Shown in pieces: positions 16,628-25,943 of a stretch of DNA of 64,000 nt (its first letter is position 1; each line of letters opens with the position of its first letter). Location: contig CAYRRM010000007.1 of assembly GCA_964426675.1 (NCBI GenBank), positions 27,428 through 91,427 of the forward strand. The letters run 5' to 3'. The position numbers and the translations under genes were made by a program. This DNA is from DYMC01 sp035406705 (GTDB lineage: Bacteria > Verrucomicrobiota > Lentisphaeria > Victivallales > GWF2-50-93). The notes beneath the pieces are model-generated. The model saw only the letters and a program-made list of their open reading frames with translations. It made no database searches and was not told the DNA's origin.

Positions 16628-18211
16628 ATGAAAAGAAAGATATATATATACGACACAACACTAAGGGATGGAACACAGACTGAAGGTATAAATTTCTCAG
16701 TTAATGATAAAATAAAAATAGCAGAGAAACTCGATTCAATGGGCATCTCATATATAGAAGGAGGCTGGCCAGGTTCCAATCCAAAGGACATGGAATTTTT
16801 TGAATCGGTAAAACAGAAAAAATTTAAAAATGCTAAAATCACAGCATTTGGAAGCACTAGACGGGCAAAAGTCCCGGTTGAACAAGATGAAAATATTCTG
16901 AAGTTACTTGAATCAGAAGCGCCTGTCACGACAATATTTGGTAAAGCATGGCTACTTCATGTTAACGAGGTTCTTCGTATAAGCCCTGAAAAAAATCTTG
17001 AAATAGTAGGAGATTCATGTGCCTATCTCAAAAATCATGGAAGAGAAGTAATATTTGATGCAGAACACTTCTTTGATGGTTTCATAGATAATAGAGAATT
17101 TGCAATAGATGTCCTTAAAAAAGCTTGTAAAAATGGAGCTTCAACAGTGGTCCTATGCGATACAAACGGAGGTACTCTTCCATCTAAAATAAAAGAAATA
17201 TCTGAAATCGTCAGAAAAGCAATTCCTGAAAATGTAATACTTGGAATTCACTGCCACAATGATGGAGGAACTGCTGTGGCAAATTCTATATCTGCAATAG
17301 AAGCTGGGGCAACACATGTTCAGGGAACTATAAACGGCTTTGGTGAAAGATGCGGAAATGCTAACCTCTGCACTATAATCTGTGCACTCGAACTAAAATT
17401 AGGATTACACTGCATAGGAACTGAAAAATTAAAACATCTAAAAAATCTGAGCGACTTTGTTTTTGAGGTTGCAAATCTACCTCCTGATAAAAGACTACCT
17501 TATGTTGGTGAAAGTGCCTTTGCCCATAAAGGAGGAATGCATGTAAATGCCGTTAATAAAAATCCAAAAACTTTTGAACACATTGACCCAGAACTTGTAG
17601 GTAATAAGAGGCGAATCCTTATTTCTGACCTTTCTGGTAAAAGCAATATATTTATGAAAATTGCAGAACATAATTTAAATTTAAATGAGAAAAGCCCAGA
17701 AATTTCAGAAATTTTAATGACTCTAAAGAAAATGGAAAATGAAGGATATGAATTTGAAGCAGCAGATGCTTCATTCCATATACTAGCTCAAAAGGTACTA
17801 AAAAAACACAAGCCATTCTTTGAGTTAGACGGTTTCAGAGTCATAGTAGAAAAAAGGTCAAAAGGAGAAAAATGCATCTCTGAAGCGACAATAAAACTAA
17901 ATGTGAAAGGAGAAAAAGAACTTACAGCTGCAGAAGGGGACGGTCCCGTAAATGCTCTCGATCATGCACTGAGAAAAGCCCTTATAAGATTCTATCCTGA
18001 AATAGAAAAAGTTCATCTCAGCGACTTTAAAGTAAGAATCATCGATGGAAAAGATGGCACAGCCTCAAAAATTAGAGTACTAATAGAATCATCTGACGGA
18101 AAAGAAAGTTGGGGAACTGTAGGTGTAAGTGAAAATATCATTGAAGCATCATGGGAAGCTCTGGTAGACTCTGTAGAATATCAATTGTTCAAAAAAAATA
18201 GAAAGAATTAG
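16628..18211 (+). CDS. cimA: Citramalate synthase
   Basis: A 527-residue member of the isopropylmalate/citramalate synthase family. The N-terminal TIM barrel shows YDTTLRDGTQTEG (8-20), a metal-binding HCHNDGGTAVAN block and the GSTRRA motif typical of CimA rather than LeuA. A LeuA-type regulatory domain follows from about residue 390 (GEKCISEATIKL, AAEGDGPVNALDHALRKAL). It condenses pyruvate with acetyl-CoA to citramalate, the first step of the threonine-independent isoleucine pathway; the regulatory domain normally binds isoleucine. LeuD upstream would act on its product. Confidence 0.9.
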   Translation: MKRKIYIYDTTLRDGTQTEGINFSVNDKIKIAEKLDSMGISYIEGGWPGSNPKDMEFFESVKQKKFKNAKITAFGSTRRAKVPVEQDENILKLLESEAPVTTIFGKAWLLHVNEVLRISPEKNLEIVGDSCAYLKNHGREVIFDAEHFFDGFIDNREFAIDVLKKACKNGASTVVLCDTNGGTLPSKIKEISEIVRKAIPENVILGIHCHNDGGTAVANSISAIEAGATHVQGTINGFGERCGNANLCTIICALELKLGLHCIGTEKLKHLKNLSDFVFEVANLPPDKRLPYVGESAFAHKGGMHVNAVNKNPKTFEHIDPELVGNKRRILISDLSGKSNIFMKIAEHNLNLNEKSPEISEILMTLKKMENEGYEFEAADASFHILAQKVLKKHKPFFELDGFRVIVEKRSKGEKCISEATIKLNVKGEKELTAAEGDGPVNALDHALRKALIRFYPEIEKVHLSDFKVRIIDGKDGTASKIRVLIESSDGKESWGTVGVSENIIEASWEALVDSVEYQLFKKNRKN

Positions 18212-18215
18212 GAAT

Positions 18216-18830
18216 TTGAAAACATCAATATTCTCTTCCAATCCTCCGGGAATTACAGAAATTCTTTCTCAAAAGAAAGCCTTTATTGCAGGAGCTGGAG
18301 GTCTCGGATCAAATCTCGCTATAATGTTAGCTCGAGCAGGTATCGGGACTCTTATAATTTGTGACTTCGATATTGTATTGGAATCTAATTTGAATCGACA
18401 AGCATATTTCCTCAATCAAATAAATAAAGCTAAAGTTGATTCACTTAAAGATAATATTTCAAACATAAATCCTTTTTGTAATGTTATAACTATAAGGGAA
18501 AAACTTAATAGTACAAACTTTTCAAAATTTATCCCCCAAAATATAAATATTGCATTTGAATGTTTTGACGATTCTTTAGCAAAATCGGAGATTTTCACAT
18601 ATTTCAGAAAAAATATGACATCCATTCCCCTTATTGTAGTTTCAGGTCTTGCAGGAATAGGACCTGCAAAAGATATAAAAATAAAAAAGCTCCATAATAA
18701 TATCTGGCTTATAGGAGATGAAAAAAGTGAAGTGAATCAATCAACAGGAACAATATCAACTCGAGTTATGATTGCAGCATCTTTGCAAGCCCATGCTGGA
18801 ATTAGAATTCTATTAGGTTACGAGCCATAA
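18216..18830 (+). CDS. ThiF-family adenylyltransferase (ThiF family 2 type)
   Basis: A 204-residue single-domain E1-like enzyme. The nucleotide-binding GAGGLGSNLAIMLARAGIG block (27-45), DFDIVLESNLNRQAY and the late STGTISTRV are present. It lacks the zinc CxxC pair of canonical ThiF/MoeB. This short form is usually found with a ThiS sulfur carrier in thiamine-thiazole synthesis, but no thiS, thiG or thiH is near. The start is TTG, 4 bases after cimA. Its partner is unknown. Confidence 0.7.
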   Translation: MKTSIFSSNPPGITEILSQKKAFIAGAGGLGSNLAIMLARAGIGTLIICDFDIVLESNLNRQAYFLNQINKAKVDSLKDNISNINPFCNVITIREKLNSTNFSKFIPQNINIAFECFDDSLAKSEIFTYFRKNMTSIPLIVVSGLAGIGPAKDIKIKKLHNNIWLIGDEKSEVNQSTGTISTRVMIAASLQAHAGIRILLGYEP

Positions 18831-19191
18831 ACAAATAAAAATTCATAATTTTAAGCTTAAGTATTTTTTCAATTCAATCACTCAAGGGAGTAAAAAAGAT
18901 TACAATTATAGCAATTATAAAAATTTATGAATTCGATACAGTTCATTTTTCTTAACTTCTTGACTGGAAGCGGCAAAGAGTTTTGCTATTAATAGTGTAC
19001 AGACTTGTGGAGAGAAGAAATTTCAGTAATTATTAGACTGAGAAGATTCTTTGACTTCACCGATCCATTATTACATTGGTCAAATACAAAATGCAGGTTT
19101 AAATCTTTGAGATAGAAAGAAATAATTTCATCCTTATTTTTTTCTTGATTTTTAATAATTTTGATTTAATTTCACAGGAAAAAAAACAATT
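18831..19191. other. Intergenic stretch
   Basis: 361 bases between the ThiF-like gene and fabI. There is a 10-base palindrome TTAAGCTTAA at 18851-18860 followed by a T-rich stretch, but without a loop. No tRNA, riboswitch or coding frame is recognised. Confidence 0.45.
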
Positions 19192-19989
19192 ATGTCTTTT
19201 CTTAATATTGAGAATAAAAAAATTCTAATATTCGGTATAGCTAATAAAAAAAGCGTTGCATTTCATATAGCAAAAATACTTTTAGATGAGGGGGCAAAGG
19301 TAATAGCTTCTGTCCAAAGCGAGCAGCATGCGGAGAATTTAAAGAGAATTCTACCTGACATACCTTATTTTATATGCGATTTTCGCAATGAAAAACAGAT
19401 GGAGGAAATAGCCGAATTAATAGGCAAAAATTATAAACCTATTGATGGAATAGTTCATTCTGTGGCTTTTGCGAATTTCGCAAATGGGCTAAAACCTTTC
19501 CATGCAACCTCTAAAAAGGATTTCCTTGAAGCTGTCGAAATTTCATGTTGGTCTTTCATAAAGATAGCTGATCTCTATAAAGATTTTATGGCGCCTTGTT
19601 CCTCAATGCTAACTATCTCAATTTCGACAACGAAAATGGCTGCAGAGAACTACGGTTTTATGGCTCCAATAAAAGCGGCTCTTGATTCAAGCGTCTGTTT
19701 TCTGGCAAAATCTTTATCAGATCCCTATAAAATTAGAGTAAATGCTATTGGTGCCGGCTTACTGAAGACATCATCCTCAGCTGGAATTCCTGGCTATATT
19801 GAACCTTATCTTTTTGCGGAGAAGGTAACTCTGCGCAAAGAAAATCTCCATACGGAAGAAGTTGCCAGTGTGGCAGCATTTCTACTCAGTGAAAAAGCTT
19901 CTGGTATTAATGCTCAAACAGTTATTGTAGATGCTGGAATGTCTGTTAATTATTTTGATAAAGCCATTGTCAAGAAAGTCCTATCATGA
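19192..19989 (+). CDS. fabI: Enoyl-ACP reductase (FabI-type)
   Basis: A 265-residue short-chain dehydrogenase of FabI type: GIANKKSVAFHIA cofactor loop near 15-27, then NYGFMAPIK with the catalytic Tyr154-x6-Lys161, and AGLLKTSSSAGIPG in the substrate loop. It performs the last reduction of each fatty-acid elongation round. The second conserved tyrosine of E. coli FabI (Tyr146) is replaced by Ile144 here, within TISISTTK. Two iterated elements, 95 bases apart, encode CDFRN and FANFA. The stop overlaps the next start (ATGA). Confidence 0.85.
   Translation: MSFLNIENKKILIFGIANKKSVAFHIAKILLDEGAKVIASVQSEQHAENLKRILPDIPYFICDFRNEKQMEEIAELIGKNYKPIDGIVHSVAFANFANGLKPFHATSKKDFLEAVEISCWSFIKIADLYKDFMAPCSSMLTISISTTKMAAENYGFMAPIKAALDSSVCFLAKSLSDPYKIRVNAIGAGLLKTSSSAGIPGYIEPYLFAEKVTLRKENLHTEEVASVAAFLLSEKASGINAQTVIVDAGMSVNYFDKAIVKKVLS
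19375..19387 (-). repeat. Iterated element copy 6
   Basis: N is A. In fabI, antisense and in another frame, encoding CDFRN. Confidence 0.9.
19470..19482 (-). repeat. Iterated element copy 7
   Basis: N is T. In fabI, 95 bases after copy 6, encoding FANFA. Confidence 0.9.
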
Positions 19990-21407
19990 AAAAAGAATTA
20001 CCCTCTATCACATATTTATTAGATGAAATGAAAATATTTTTGGATGGAAAAACAGATAGAGAAATCGGTGATTTTTTGAAAAAGTTATTGAAAAATAAAA
20101 TACCATCTATTAACAATAAAGAGCAAGCTGAGATTATAGAAAATTTTTTCTCTTATTTAAAGAAAAGTGATGATATTTTAGCATTCCCAGCATACGATTC
20201 AGGTGAATTCATTTATACAAGTGTGACTTCTCTTATGAAAGATGCTGAATTTTGCTCAAAACCCACAGAAGAAGAGTTAAATTGTGGAATCTTCATTATA
20301 GGAGATATCTTTGGAGTATTTGCAAATGAGAAGATTTCAGCTGAGAACTATAAGTTAATAATTGATAAAGAACGGGCTATCATAAAAAATGCAACCCAGA
20401 TATCACTGCCTAAAAAGATTCTACAAAGCAAATTTCCATTTACCTACTTAACAAAAGAAAAAAAACAACTAAAAAAAATATATTCTTTCTCTATGAAGAG
20501 TTTCTACGAAAAAAATCTTTTAGATAAAGGTGATACTCTTTTATTCAAAGTCGAGGACTACGATAAAGGGATTTTCGGAGTAGAGGTTTTAAAGTCGATT
20601 GATAGAGTTAATTTTCAATTGAATAGAAAATGGATTACGGAACTTGAAGAAGCATTATACTGGATAGTTTTTGAAGCGTCAAATCATTTGAATTATAAAG
20701 ATCAATTACTTCTTGCCTTTGCACAAAATAAAAACTTACTAAAGAATCCTACTTTAGGAATAGAAGAATTCATAAAAACAACAAACGAATTACAGTTAAT
20801 CAGTTGTGCTGATAATTCAAAGATTTTTGCATTAAATGACATTTACAATCAAAAAAGTAACTCTCTCCCGGATGATATAATATCTATTTCCAAAGGACAA
20901 ACCAAAAATCTTGATTTAATTTTTGAAGATATAAGACTCTATATGGACTCGAAACTATTAAAATCATATATGTATGATGCAATATTTAATTCTAAAAACC
21001 TTGATTCAGTTTATGAGAGAATACTGGCACTTGCAGGAGAACCCTTTGCAGATGAAGCACAGAAAATTTATTTTGAAATAATGATGGAAGAAATATGGGA
21101 AGAAGTTAGTGATTTAAAGTTAACTTTTGACAATAATATAAATAATATCCGCTCCAGGTTACTTTCAATAAACGACCACATCATAAAGTTCTATACCAAT
21201 ACTATTTCGGGAGAAAAAACATTTGAAAGTCTTGAAGAAAATTTATACAATGAATTAGTTGAATATGCAAGGCTTATCAAATCAACTCTTTTGCATATAG
21301 ATTATTACAATCTAACACTCTCAGAAGAACAAATTCGATATATTCATGAGAAGATAAAAAAATTTCCCGAGCTAAAAATGAAATTCCAAGATGACAAGAT
21401 GAATTAA
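19986..21407 (+). CDS. Unknown 473-residue protein coupled to fabI
   Basis: I recognise no family. The protein has no signal peptide or membrane segment, is acidic and Lys/Glu-rich, and is predicted mostly helical; the last 150 residues look coiled-coil-like. Its ATG overlaps the fabI stop (ATGA), which implies translational coupling with fatty-acid synthesis. It ends close to the convergent lpxK gene. The open frame is long and its codon use resembles its neighbours, so it is very likely a real gene. Confidence 0.6.
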   Translation: MKKELPSITYLLDEMKIFLDGKTDREIGDFLKKLLKNKIPSINNKEQAEIIENFFSYLKKSDDILAFPAYDSGEFIYTSVTSLMKDAEFCSKPTEEELNCGIFIIGDIFGVFANEKISAENYKLIIDKERAIIKNATQISLPKKILQSKFPFTYLTKEKKQLKKIYSFSMKSFYEKNLLDKGDTLLFKVEDYDKGIFGVEVLKSIDRVNFQLNRKWITELEEALYWIVFEASNHLNYKDQLLLAFAQNKNLLKNPTLGIEEFIKTTNELQLISCADNSKIFALNDIYNQKSNSLPDDIISISKGQTKNLDLIFEDIRLYMDSKLLKSYMYDAIFNSKNLDSVYERILALAGEPFADEAQKIYFEIMMEEIWEEVSDLKLTFDNNINNIRSRLLSINDHIIKFYTNTISGEKTFESLEENLYNELVEYARLIKSTLLHIDYYNLTLSEEQIRYIHEKIKKFPELKMKFQDDKMN

Positions 21408-21436
21408 TATAACATTTTATGATTGTTCGAGATATA

Positions 21437-22612
21437 TTATGAGAAACAAATTCTTGATATACACTGATCGAAACTTTCTTGCCCACTAATAATATCTATT
21501 TCGACACGAAGAAAAAAAATTGGAATATCCCTTCTATCAAGACGAGGTATTCTGACGGCGTCTTTTTCAGTAGTGATTACGGCTTTTGCTCCATATTTAA
21601 TGGCTTTATTTATAAAATCAATAATTTCCTGTTGCTCAAATCTGTGATGATCGGCAAATCTTTCTCTATAAATAATTTCCGCCCCAAATTCATCTAAAAA
21701 ATTTTCAAAACTCTCCGGATTTGCTATACCGCTTAATGCTGCTATTTTTGAATTCTTCAAATAATCAAGCTCTATCTTTTCGTCCGAGTTAAATACATCT
21801 TCAAGATAAAGAGGTTTGTGTCTGCATTCAATAATTTCAGCTTTCTTATTGTGTCTTCTTATAAAACGTTTTAGATGATTGATTTTATGACTCCCATCTG
21901 ATTTTGTAAGAAAAATATAATTAGCACGTCTTATATTTTTTATCGGTTCCCTCAATAAGCCTCTTGGCAAAACGTGATGATTATCAAAGGGATCAGTTGA
22001 ATCAATAAGGAGAATATTCAATCTCGGTTTGAGATCAAGATACTGAAAACCATCATCAAGAATTAAAGTATCAGTTTCAAAATCAGATATTGCATACCTG
22101 CCAGATTTTACTCTATCCTTATCTACAATTACAGCTACATCTTTAAGATTTGTCGCTAACATATATGGTTCATCACCTGCAGAAAGAGAATTGAGGAGAA
22201 GGTGTTTTCCGTCTGAAACTATACGTGGTGGAACCTCACTTTTCTTTGATTTAAACATAGCAATAATTTTTTCAGGAATGCTTCTATCTTTACTTCTGTA
22301 TCCCCTGCTGAGAACAGCAACCTTTCTACCTTTTTGGGTTAACGTTTTTGCAAACTTTTCTACTACTGGTGTTTTTCCGGTACCGCCACAAGTAATGTTT
22401 CCTATACTCACCACCAAACAGCCTAATGCACGTGAACGAAATATTCTTTTATCGTAAAGCCATATTCTGAATTGAACTGCACGCCTGTATATTCTTGAAA
22501 ATAGAAAGAGTAAGACTTTGACGAGTTTATCTTTCGAATCATTGCGCCTTTCTCTTATTATATCAAGAAAATATTGCTGTAGAAATTCTATTATATCTCT
22601 CAAATTAATCAT
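21437..22612 (-). CDS. lpxK: Tetraacyldisaccharide 4'-kinase
   Basis: A 391-residue lipid A kinase with an N-terminal membrane-associating segment and the P-loop GNITCGGTGKTP (about 90-101), then AVLSRGYRSK, LILDDGFQYLDL and the PRGLLREP block, all LpxK marks. It adds the 4'-phosphate of lipid A at the inner membrane. It is the last gene of a minus-strand run and lies 31 bases after the sugar kinase. Its presence shows that the organism makes lipid A. Confidence 0.9.
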   Translation of the reverse strand: MINLRDIIEFLQQYFLDIIRERRNDSKDKLVKVLLFLFSRIYRRAVQFRIWLYDKRIFRSRALGCLVVSIGNITCGGTGKTPVVEKFAKTLTQKGRKVAVLSRGYRSKDRSIPEKIIAMFKSKKSEVPPRIVSDGKHLLLNSLSAGDEPYMLATNLKDVAVIVDKDRVKSGRYAISDFETDTLILDDGFQYLDLKPRLNILLIDSTDPFDNHHVLPRGLLREPIKNIRRANYIFLTKSDGSHKINHLKRFIRRHNKKAEIIECRHKPLYLEDVFNSDEKIELDYLKNSKIAALSGIANPESFENFLDEFGAEIIYRERFADHHRFEQQEIIDFINKAIKYGAKAVITTEKDAVRIPRLDRRDIPIFFLRVEIDIISGQESFDQCISRICFS

Positions 22613-22643
22613 TAAGAAATGGATTTCTAATTAGTTTTTTCTA

Positions 22644-24200
22644 TCAGGAATTTTCTAAAATCTTGTATTTTTCAAGCATTCTGTCATAAATTGCTTTATT
22701 ATTTAAGTTTGCCTTAAAAATTTTAATTGGTTTTGTAAAAGTCAATATCAAATTTGGGAAACTTTCAATTCCTGTTGCTGCCGCAGCTATGAGAGCTGAA
22801 CCGAGAGCTGCAGAATCAGGAATCGCGATGCTTTCTACATCAGCAGAAAAAATATCTGCTACAGTCTGACATATTCCTGGACTTCTCGATCCGCCTCCTG
22901 TGATTTTTATCGTCTTGAAATTTTGCCCTATCCATAGGGAGTGTAGCCTCATAGCTAAGATCTGAGATTCTACAATTGCTCTAATAACAACATCTTTATT
23001 TGTTTTTCCTAAAATAAAATCTTCAGATCCTGAATATTTTACAATCGGATTTAATCTCAAAGGTGTTATCTCTGGAACAAAGTGAGGTAATAACAAATTA
23101 TCAGAACCCGAACCCGGAATGGTATTTCTAAATGCGTCATTTCCAAAATAGTCCCAATCTACATTGAAATCATTCTTTATTTTTTCTCTTGCCAATGAAC
23201 CATTTTTAAAGCAAATAAGACTCATATATCCTTCAACTGGATTTCCAAAGACGTGCCCACAGCCATCTGGATCTGTGTATGGCTTTTGCATTGAAGAGAA
23301 AAATGTATCACTTGTTCCAAGGCTTATTACTGCTGTGGATGCCAATGCGGCTCCCGTTCCAACAAGACTTGCCGGATTGTCCCCTGTCCAGGCAACTATT
23401 TTTGTATCGGGAGAAAAATTATACTTATAGAAATATGGATTAATATATCCTAATACGGTTGTGGTTTTTACGAGTGACGGTAATTTAGATTTCAGACCTG
23501 GAGCAATGGTATTACATATTTTTTCATCCCAATCAAGAGTTTCGAGGTCCATCATATTCATCCCAGCTCCATCACCATAATCTATAGGAGCGGATTTGCC
23601 AGCAAATACCGAAGCCATAAAAGAACTAACAAGATGAATTATCTTTGTTTTTTCATAATTTTCTGGCTCTTCCTGATAAAATTTCATTATCTGAGGGCCA
23701 GTAAATCTTTCTGTAGGAGCAGAACCCGTTTTTTGTCGAATCTTTTCTTTCCCTATTTTTTCTGATAAGATCTTACATTGAGCACTAGTAGAACTATCCA
23801 TCCATATAGGAGAAGTTTTTCTCGAAAGGAGCGGAGCAATATTCTCATGTAATTGTTTATTCGTGTCCAGGGAAGAGATTTTTTTCTCAAAATTCGCGTT
23901 AAGATATACCGATCCATGCTGTTGACCGCAACCTGAAATTGCTTTAATTTTATTTAGAGGGACTGACTTTTCTTTTAGTCTTAGAAGTAGTATATCTAAG
24001 CCTTCAAGCCACATAAGAGGATTCGAATGTTTTACAAGGGGGTTATTATGCTGTATTACAGCTTCAGGACTGTTATACTTTGCTCCCAATTCCTGAGCAA
24101 AATTAACGGCTTCAGAGCATATTATTTCTCTTGAATTTACATCAATTATTACAGCTTTTATACTTTGAGTGCTGCTATCTATTCCCATAACTAAGCTCAT
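22644..24200 (-). CDS. FGGY-family carbohydrate kinase (xylulokinase-like)
   Basis: An FGGY kinase of 518 residues from the ATG at 24200, chosen because AAGGAG lies 5 bases before it and the conserved VMGIDSSTQSIKAV begins right after. An earlier in-frame start would add ten residues without support. Other marks are SGCGQQHGSV, WMDSSTSAQC, GDNPASLVGTG and ITGGGSRSPGICQ. It phosphorylates a sugar such as xylulose; the exact substrate is not certain. It follows the 102-residue unknown gene by two bases. Confidence 0.85.
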   Translation of the reverse strand: MSLVMGIDSSTQSIKAVIIDVNSREIICSEAVNFAQELGAKYNSPEAVIQHNNPLVKHSNPLMWLEGLDILLLRLKEKSVPLNKIKAISGCGQQHGSVYLNANFEKKISSLDTNKQLHENIAPLLSRKTSPIWMDSSTSAQCKILSEKIGKEKIRQKTGSAPTERFTGPQIMKFYQEEPENYEKTKIIHLVSSFMASVFAGKSAPIDYGDGAGMNMMDLETLDWDEKICNTIAPGLKSKLPSLVKTTTVLGYINPYFYKYNFSPDTKIVAWTGDNPASLVGTGAALASTAVISLGTSDTFFSSMQKPYTDPDGCGHVFGNPVEGYMSLICFKNGSLAREKIKNDFNVDWDYFGNDAFRNTIPGSGSDNLLLPHFVPEITPLRLNPIVKYSGSEDFILGKTNKDVVIRAIVESQILAMRLHSLWIGQNFKTIKITGGGSRSPGICQTVADIFSADVESIAIPDSAALGSALIAAAATGIESFPNLILTFTKPIKIFKANLNNKAIYDRMLEKYKILENS

Positions 24201-24202
24201 TT

Positions 24203-24511
24203 TCACTCCTTTTTTTTGAATAATCCCCATAACTGATCATCTATAAAAAACGTTCCAATAAGATCAAATCCCCCTCTATAACGATCATGGATTTCAGCAA
24301 TTTTTCCTTCGTCATTTTCCTCTGCGAATTTCGCAAATGTAAAGTTTTTCGTTTTTTCCATTCCATCTGAAAATATAATTGCAACAGATTCAGACAACTC
24401 ACACAATCCTGATACGTGGAGTTTAGATCTTTTGCAAACATTTGCAATTATATCTGCTGCCGTTTTTGAGTCAAATAGAATATCATCAAATGGTATTTTT
24501 GTAATTTTCAT
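24203..24511 (-). CDS. Small unknown protein between pyrophosphorylase and sugar kinase
   Basis: A 102-residue soluble protein with no family I recognise. Its start overlaps the stop of the pyrophosphorylase gene (ATGA) and its stop is two bases before the kinase ATG, so it is clearly part of the operon. An iterated element encodes FAKFAEEN at residues 59-66. A role in regulating either neighbour is possible but only from position. Confidence 0.6.
   Translation of the reverse strand: MKITKIPFDDILFDSKTAADIIANVCKRSKLHVSGLCELSESVAIIFSDGMEKTKNFTFAKFAEENDEGKIAEIHDRYRGGFDLIGTFFIDDQLWGLFKKKE
24323..24335 (-). repeat. Iterated element copy 8
   Basis: N is T. In the 102-residue unknown gene, sense, encoding FAKFAEE. 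Confidence 0.9.
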
Positions 24512-25932
24512 AGGTAGAATTTTTCTCCTGGTTGTATTTCTGGAAATTTCATTTTTATTTCTAAGATATCATCAAGATCATAATATTTTGAAGGATCTAA
24601 CTCAATTATACAATCGAGAGAACCATCTGATTTTCGTGGGATTTTCACCCCTGCTTTCTCGAGAAGTTTTGCGTCTTTTTCAGATAACATTTTTCTTGCG
24701 CTTTCCACGGAATCTACTCCAGTCGGGTTTTTTGTGGGGGAAAAAATTTCCTCTCTTATCCCTTCTAATATTATTGTTTTTTTTGCCAGTGGCAAACAGT
24801 CAAATATAAAAGTCTCCAATTTAACTGCGTTATTTTGATTAGGTTTGACCATTACGCCATATTCGTCTATAAAAGGAACTTTTTTATCTGCTCTATGCCA
24901 TGGCAATTTTAACTGAGAACCAGGGGACGTTAATTTTTTTAAAAAATTTACACTGAAAATGTGAATTGCTGGGCTACCAGAAATAAATTTTAGTTTTCCA
25001 TTTTCATCTTTTTGCAACGCAAGTTTTTCAGGAAGATCGCTATATTCGATTATATATAGTTTCCCGTTTGAAATACAGAAATTTCCAAGTTTTTCAAACG
25101 GACCTGTTTTTGGCAACATTCGTGAACTTACTTCCGATTGGTCTATTACATGTAAACCGATAAAGAGTGTATCTAAAATTGGAACGATAAGATTATCTAT
25201 TTGAAAATAGGAAATAACTTCAATATTCCTATTGGAGAGAAATTCGAGCAATCCTGAATCATGTAAAGCTTTTATTGTTCCTCCATGGCCATTTGGGGAG
25301 AGAGAAATAGTATATTTTGAATCCATTAGAATCTTCCCGTCATAAGAAAACACAGGCATAGTTCCCTGAACAAAAAAATGGACGTTCTCTTTTTTCAATC
25401 CAAAAAAGTCATGTTTATTAAAAAAACTGACTGTTGTAGAATTATTTACAGGGCTTGTCATTATCAACCATTGAAATTCGACATTAAACTTACGTTGTGC
25501 GCCACGAATTTTTTCTGCAAAATATTGGAAAAATGATTTCCCTTTTATAGGTGTAATTGGATAAGTTCCTTTGGGACCATCAAACCTGAGCCTTGTCCCC
25601 TGCCCTCCTGCAACAGTAAGTAAGGCGACTTTACCTGCAGATATCAATGTCTTTGCAGTTTTTTCTGCAAGTGAATATTTTTCGAGTAATTCTTCATTAT
25701 TTGGAGGGTATGGATAGTATGGAGCAGGTAGGAGATCTTTTGGAATAGGAATTTGTTTTTTTTCTAAGACATATTCCTTTATGAGCTCATTTATTTCACT
25801 CCAATTTAGTTCATTTATCTGTTTTTCAAGAAGTTGCGCTTGTTCAGGACTAATTTCATCTGCAAATTTTGCAAGATGTTCCTGTTTATTTTGTCTGAGG
25901 ATTTCAATTGTTTCTTGAGATAATTTTACCAT
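24508..25932 (-). CDS. UDP-N-acetylhexosamine / UDP-sugar pyrophosphorylase (eukaryotic UAP1/AGX type)
   Basis: A 474-residue UDPGP-family nucleotidyltransferase. The LLTVAGGQGTRLRFDGPKG block near residues 102-120, then SPNGHGGTIKAL and EYSDLP, match UAP1/AGX-type pyrophosphorylases, which make UDP-GlcNAc or UDP-GalNAc from the sugar 1-phosphate and UTP. Most bacteria use GlmU for this step, so a UAP1-like enzyme is less usual and may serve another sugar. It lies 11 bases downstream of the TPR membrane protein. Confidence 0.85.
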   Translation of the reverse strand: MVKLSQETIEILRQNKQEHLAKFADEISPEQAQLLEKQINELNWSEINELIKEYVLEKKQIPIPKDLLPAPYYPYPPNNEELLEKYSLAEKTAKTLISAGKVALLTVAGGQGTRLRFDGPKGTYPITPIKGKSFFQYFAEKIRGAQRKFNVEFQWLIMTSPVNNSTTVSFFNKHDFFGLKKENVHFFVQGTMPVFSYDGKILMDSKYTISLSPNGHGGTIKALHDSGLLEFLSNRNIEVISYFQIDNLIVPILDTLFIGLHVIDQSEVSSRMLPKTGPFEKLGNFCISNGKLYIIEYSDLPEKLALQKDENGKLKFISGSPAIHIFSVNFLKKLTSPGSQLKLPWHRADKKVPFIDEYGVMVKPNQNNAVKLETFIFDCLPLAKKTIILEGIREEIFSPTKNPTGVDSVESARKMLSEKDAKLLEKAGVKIPRKSDGSLDCIIELDPSKYYDLDDILEIKMKFPEIQPGEKFYL

Positions 25933-25943
25933 AATAAAATTCC

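Noticed and set aside
18851..18860. TTAAGCTTAA palindrome after the ThiF-like gene as a terminator
   Set aside because: A perfect palindrome without a loop cannot form a stable hairpin and the following T-rich stretch starts several bases later.
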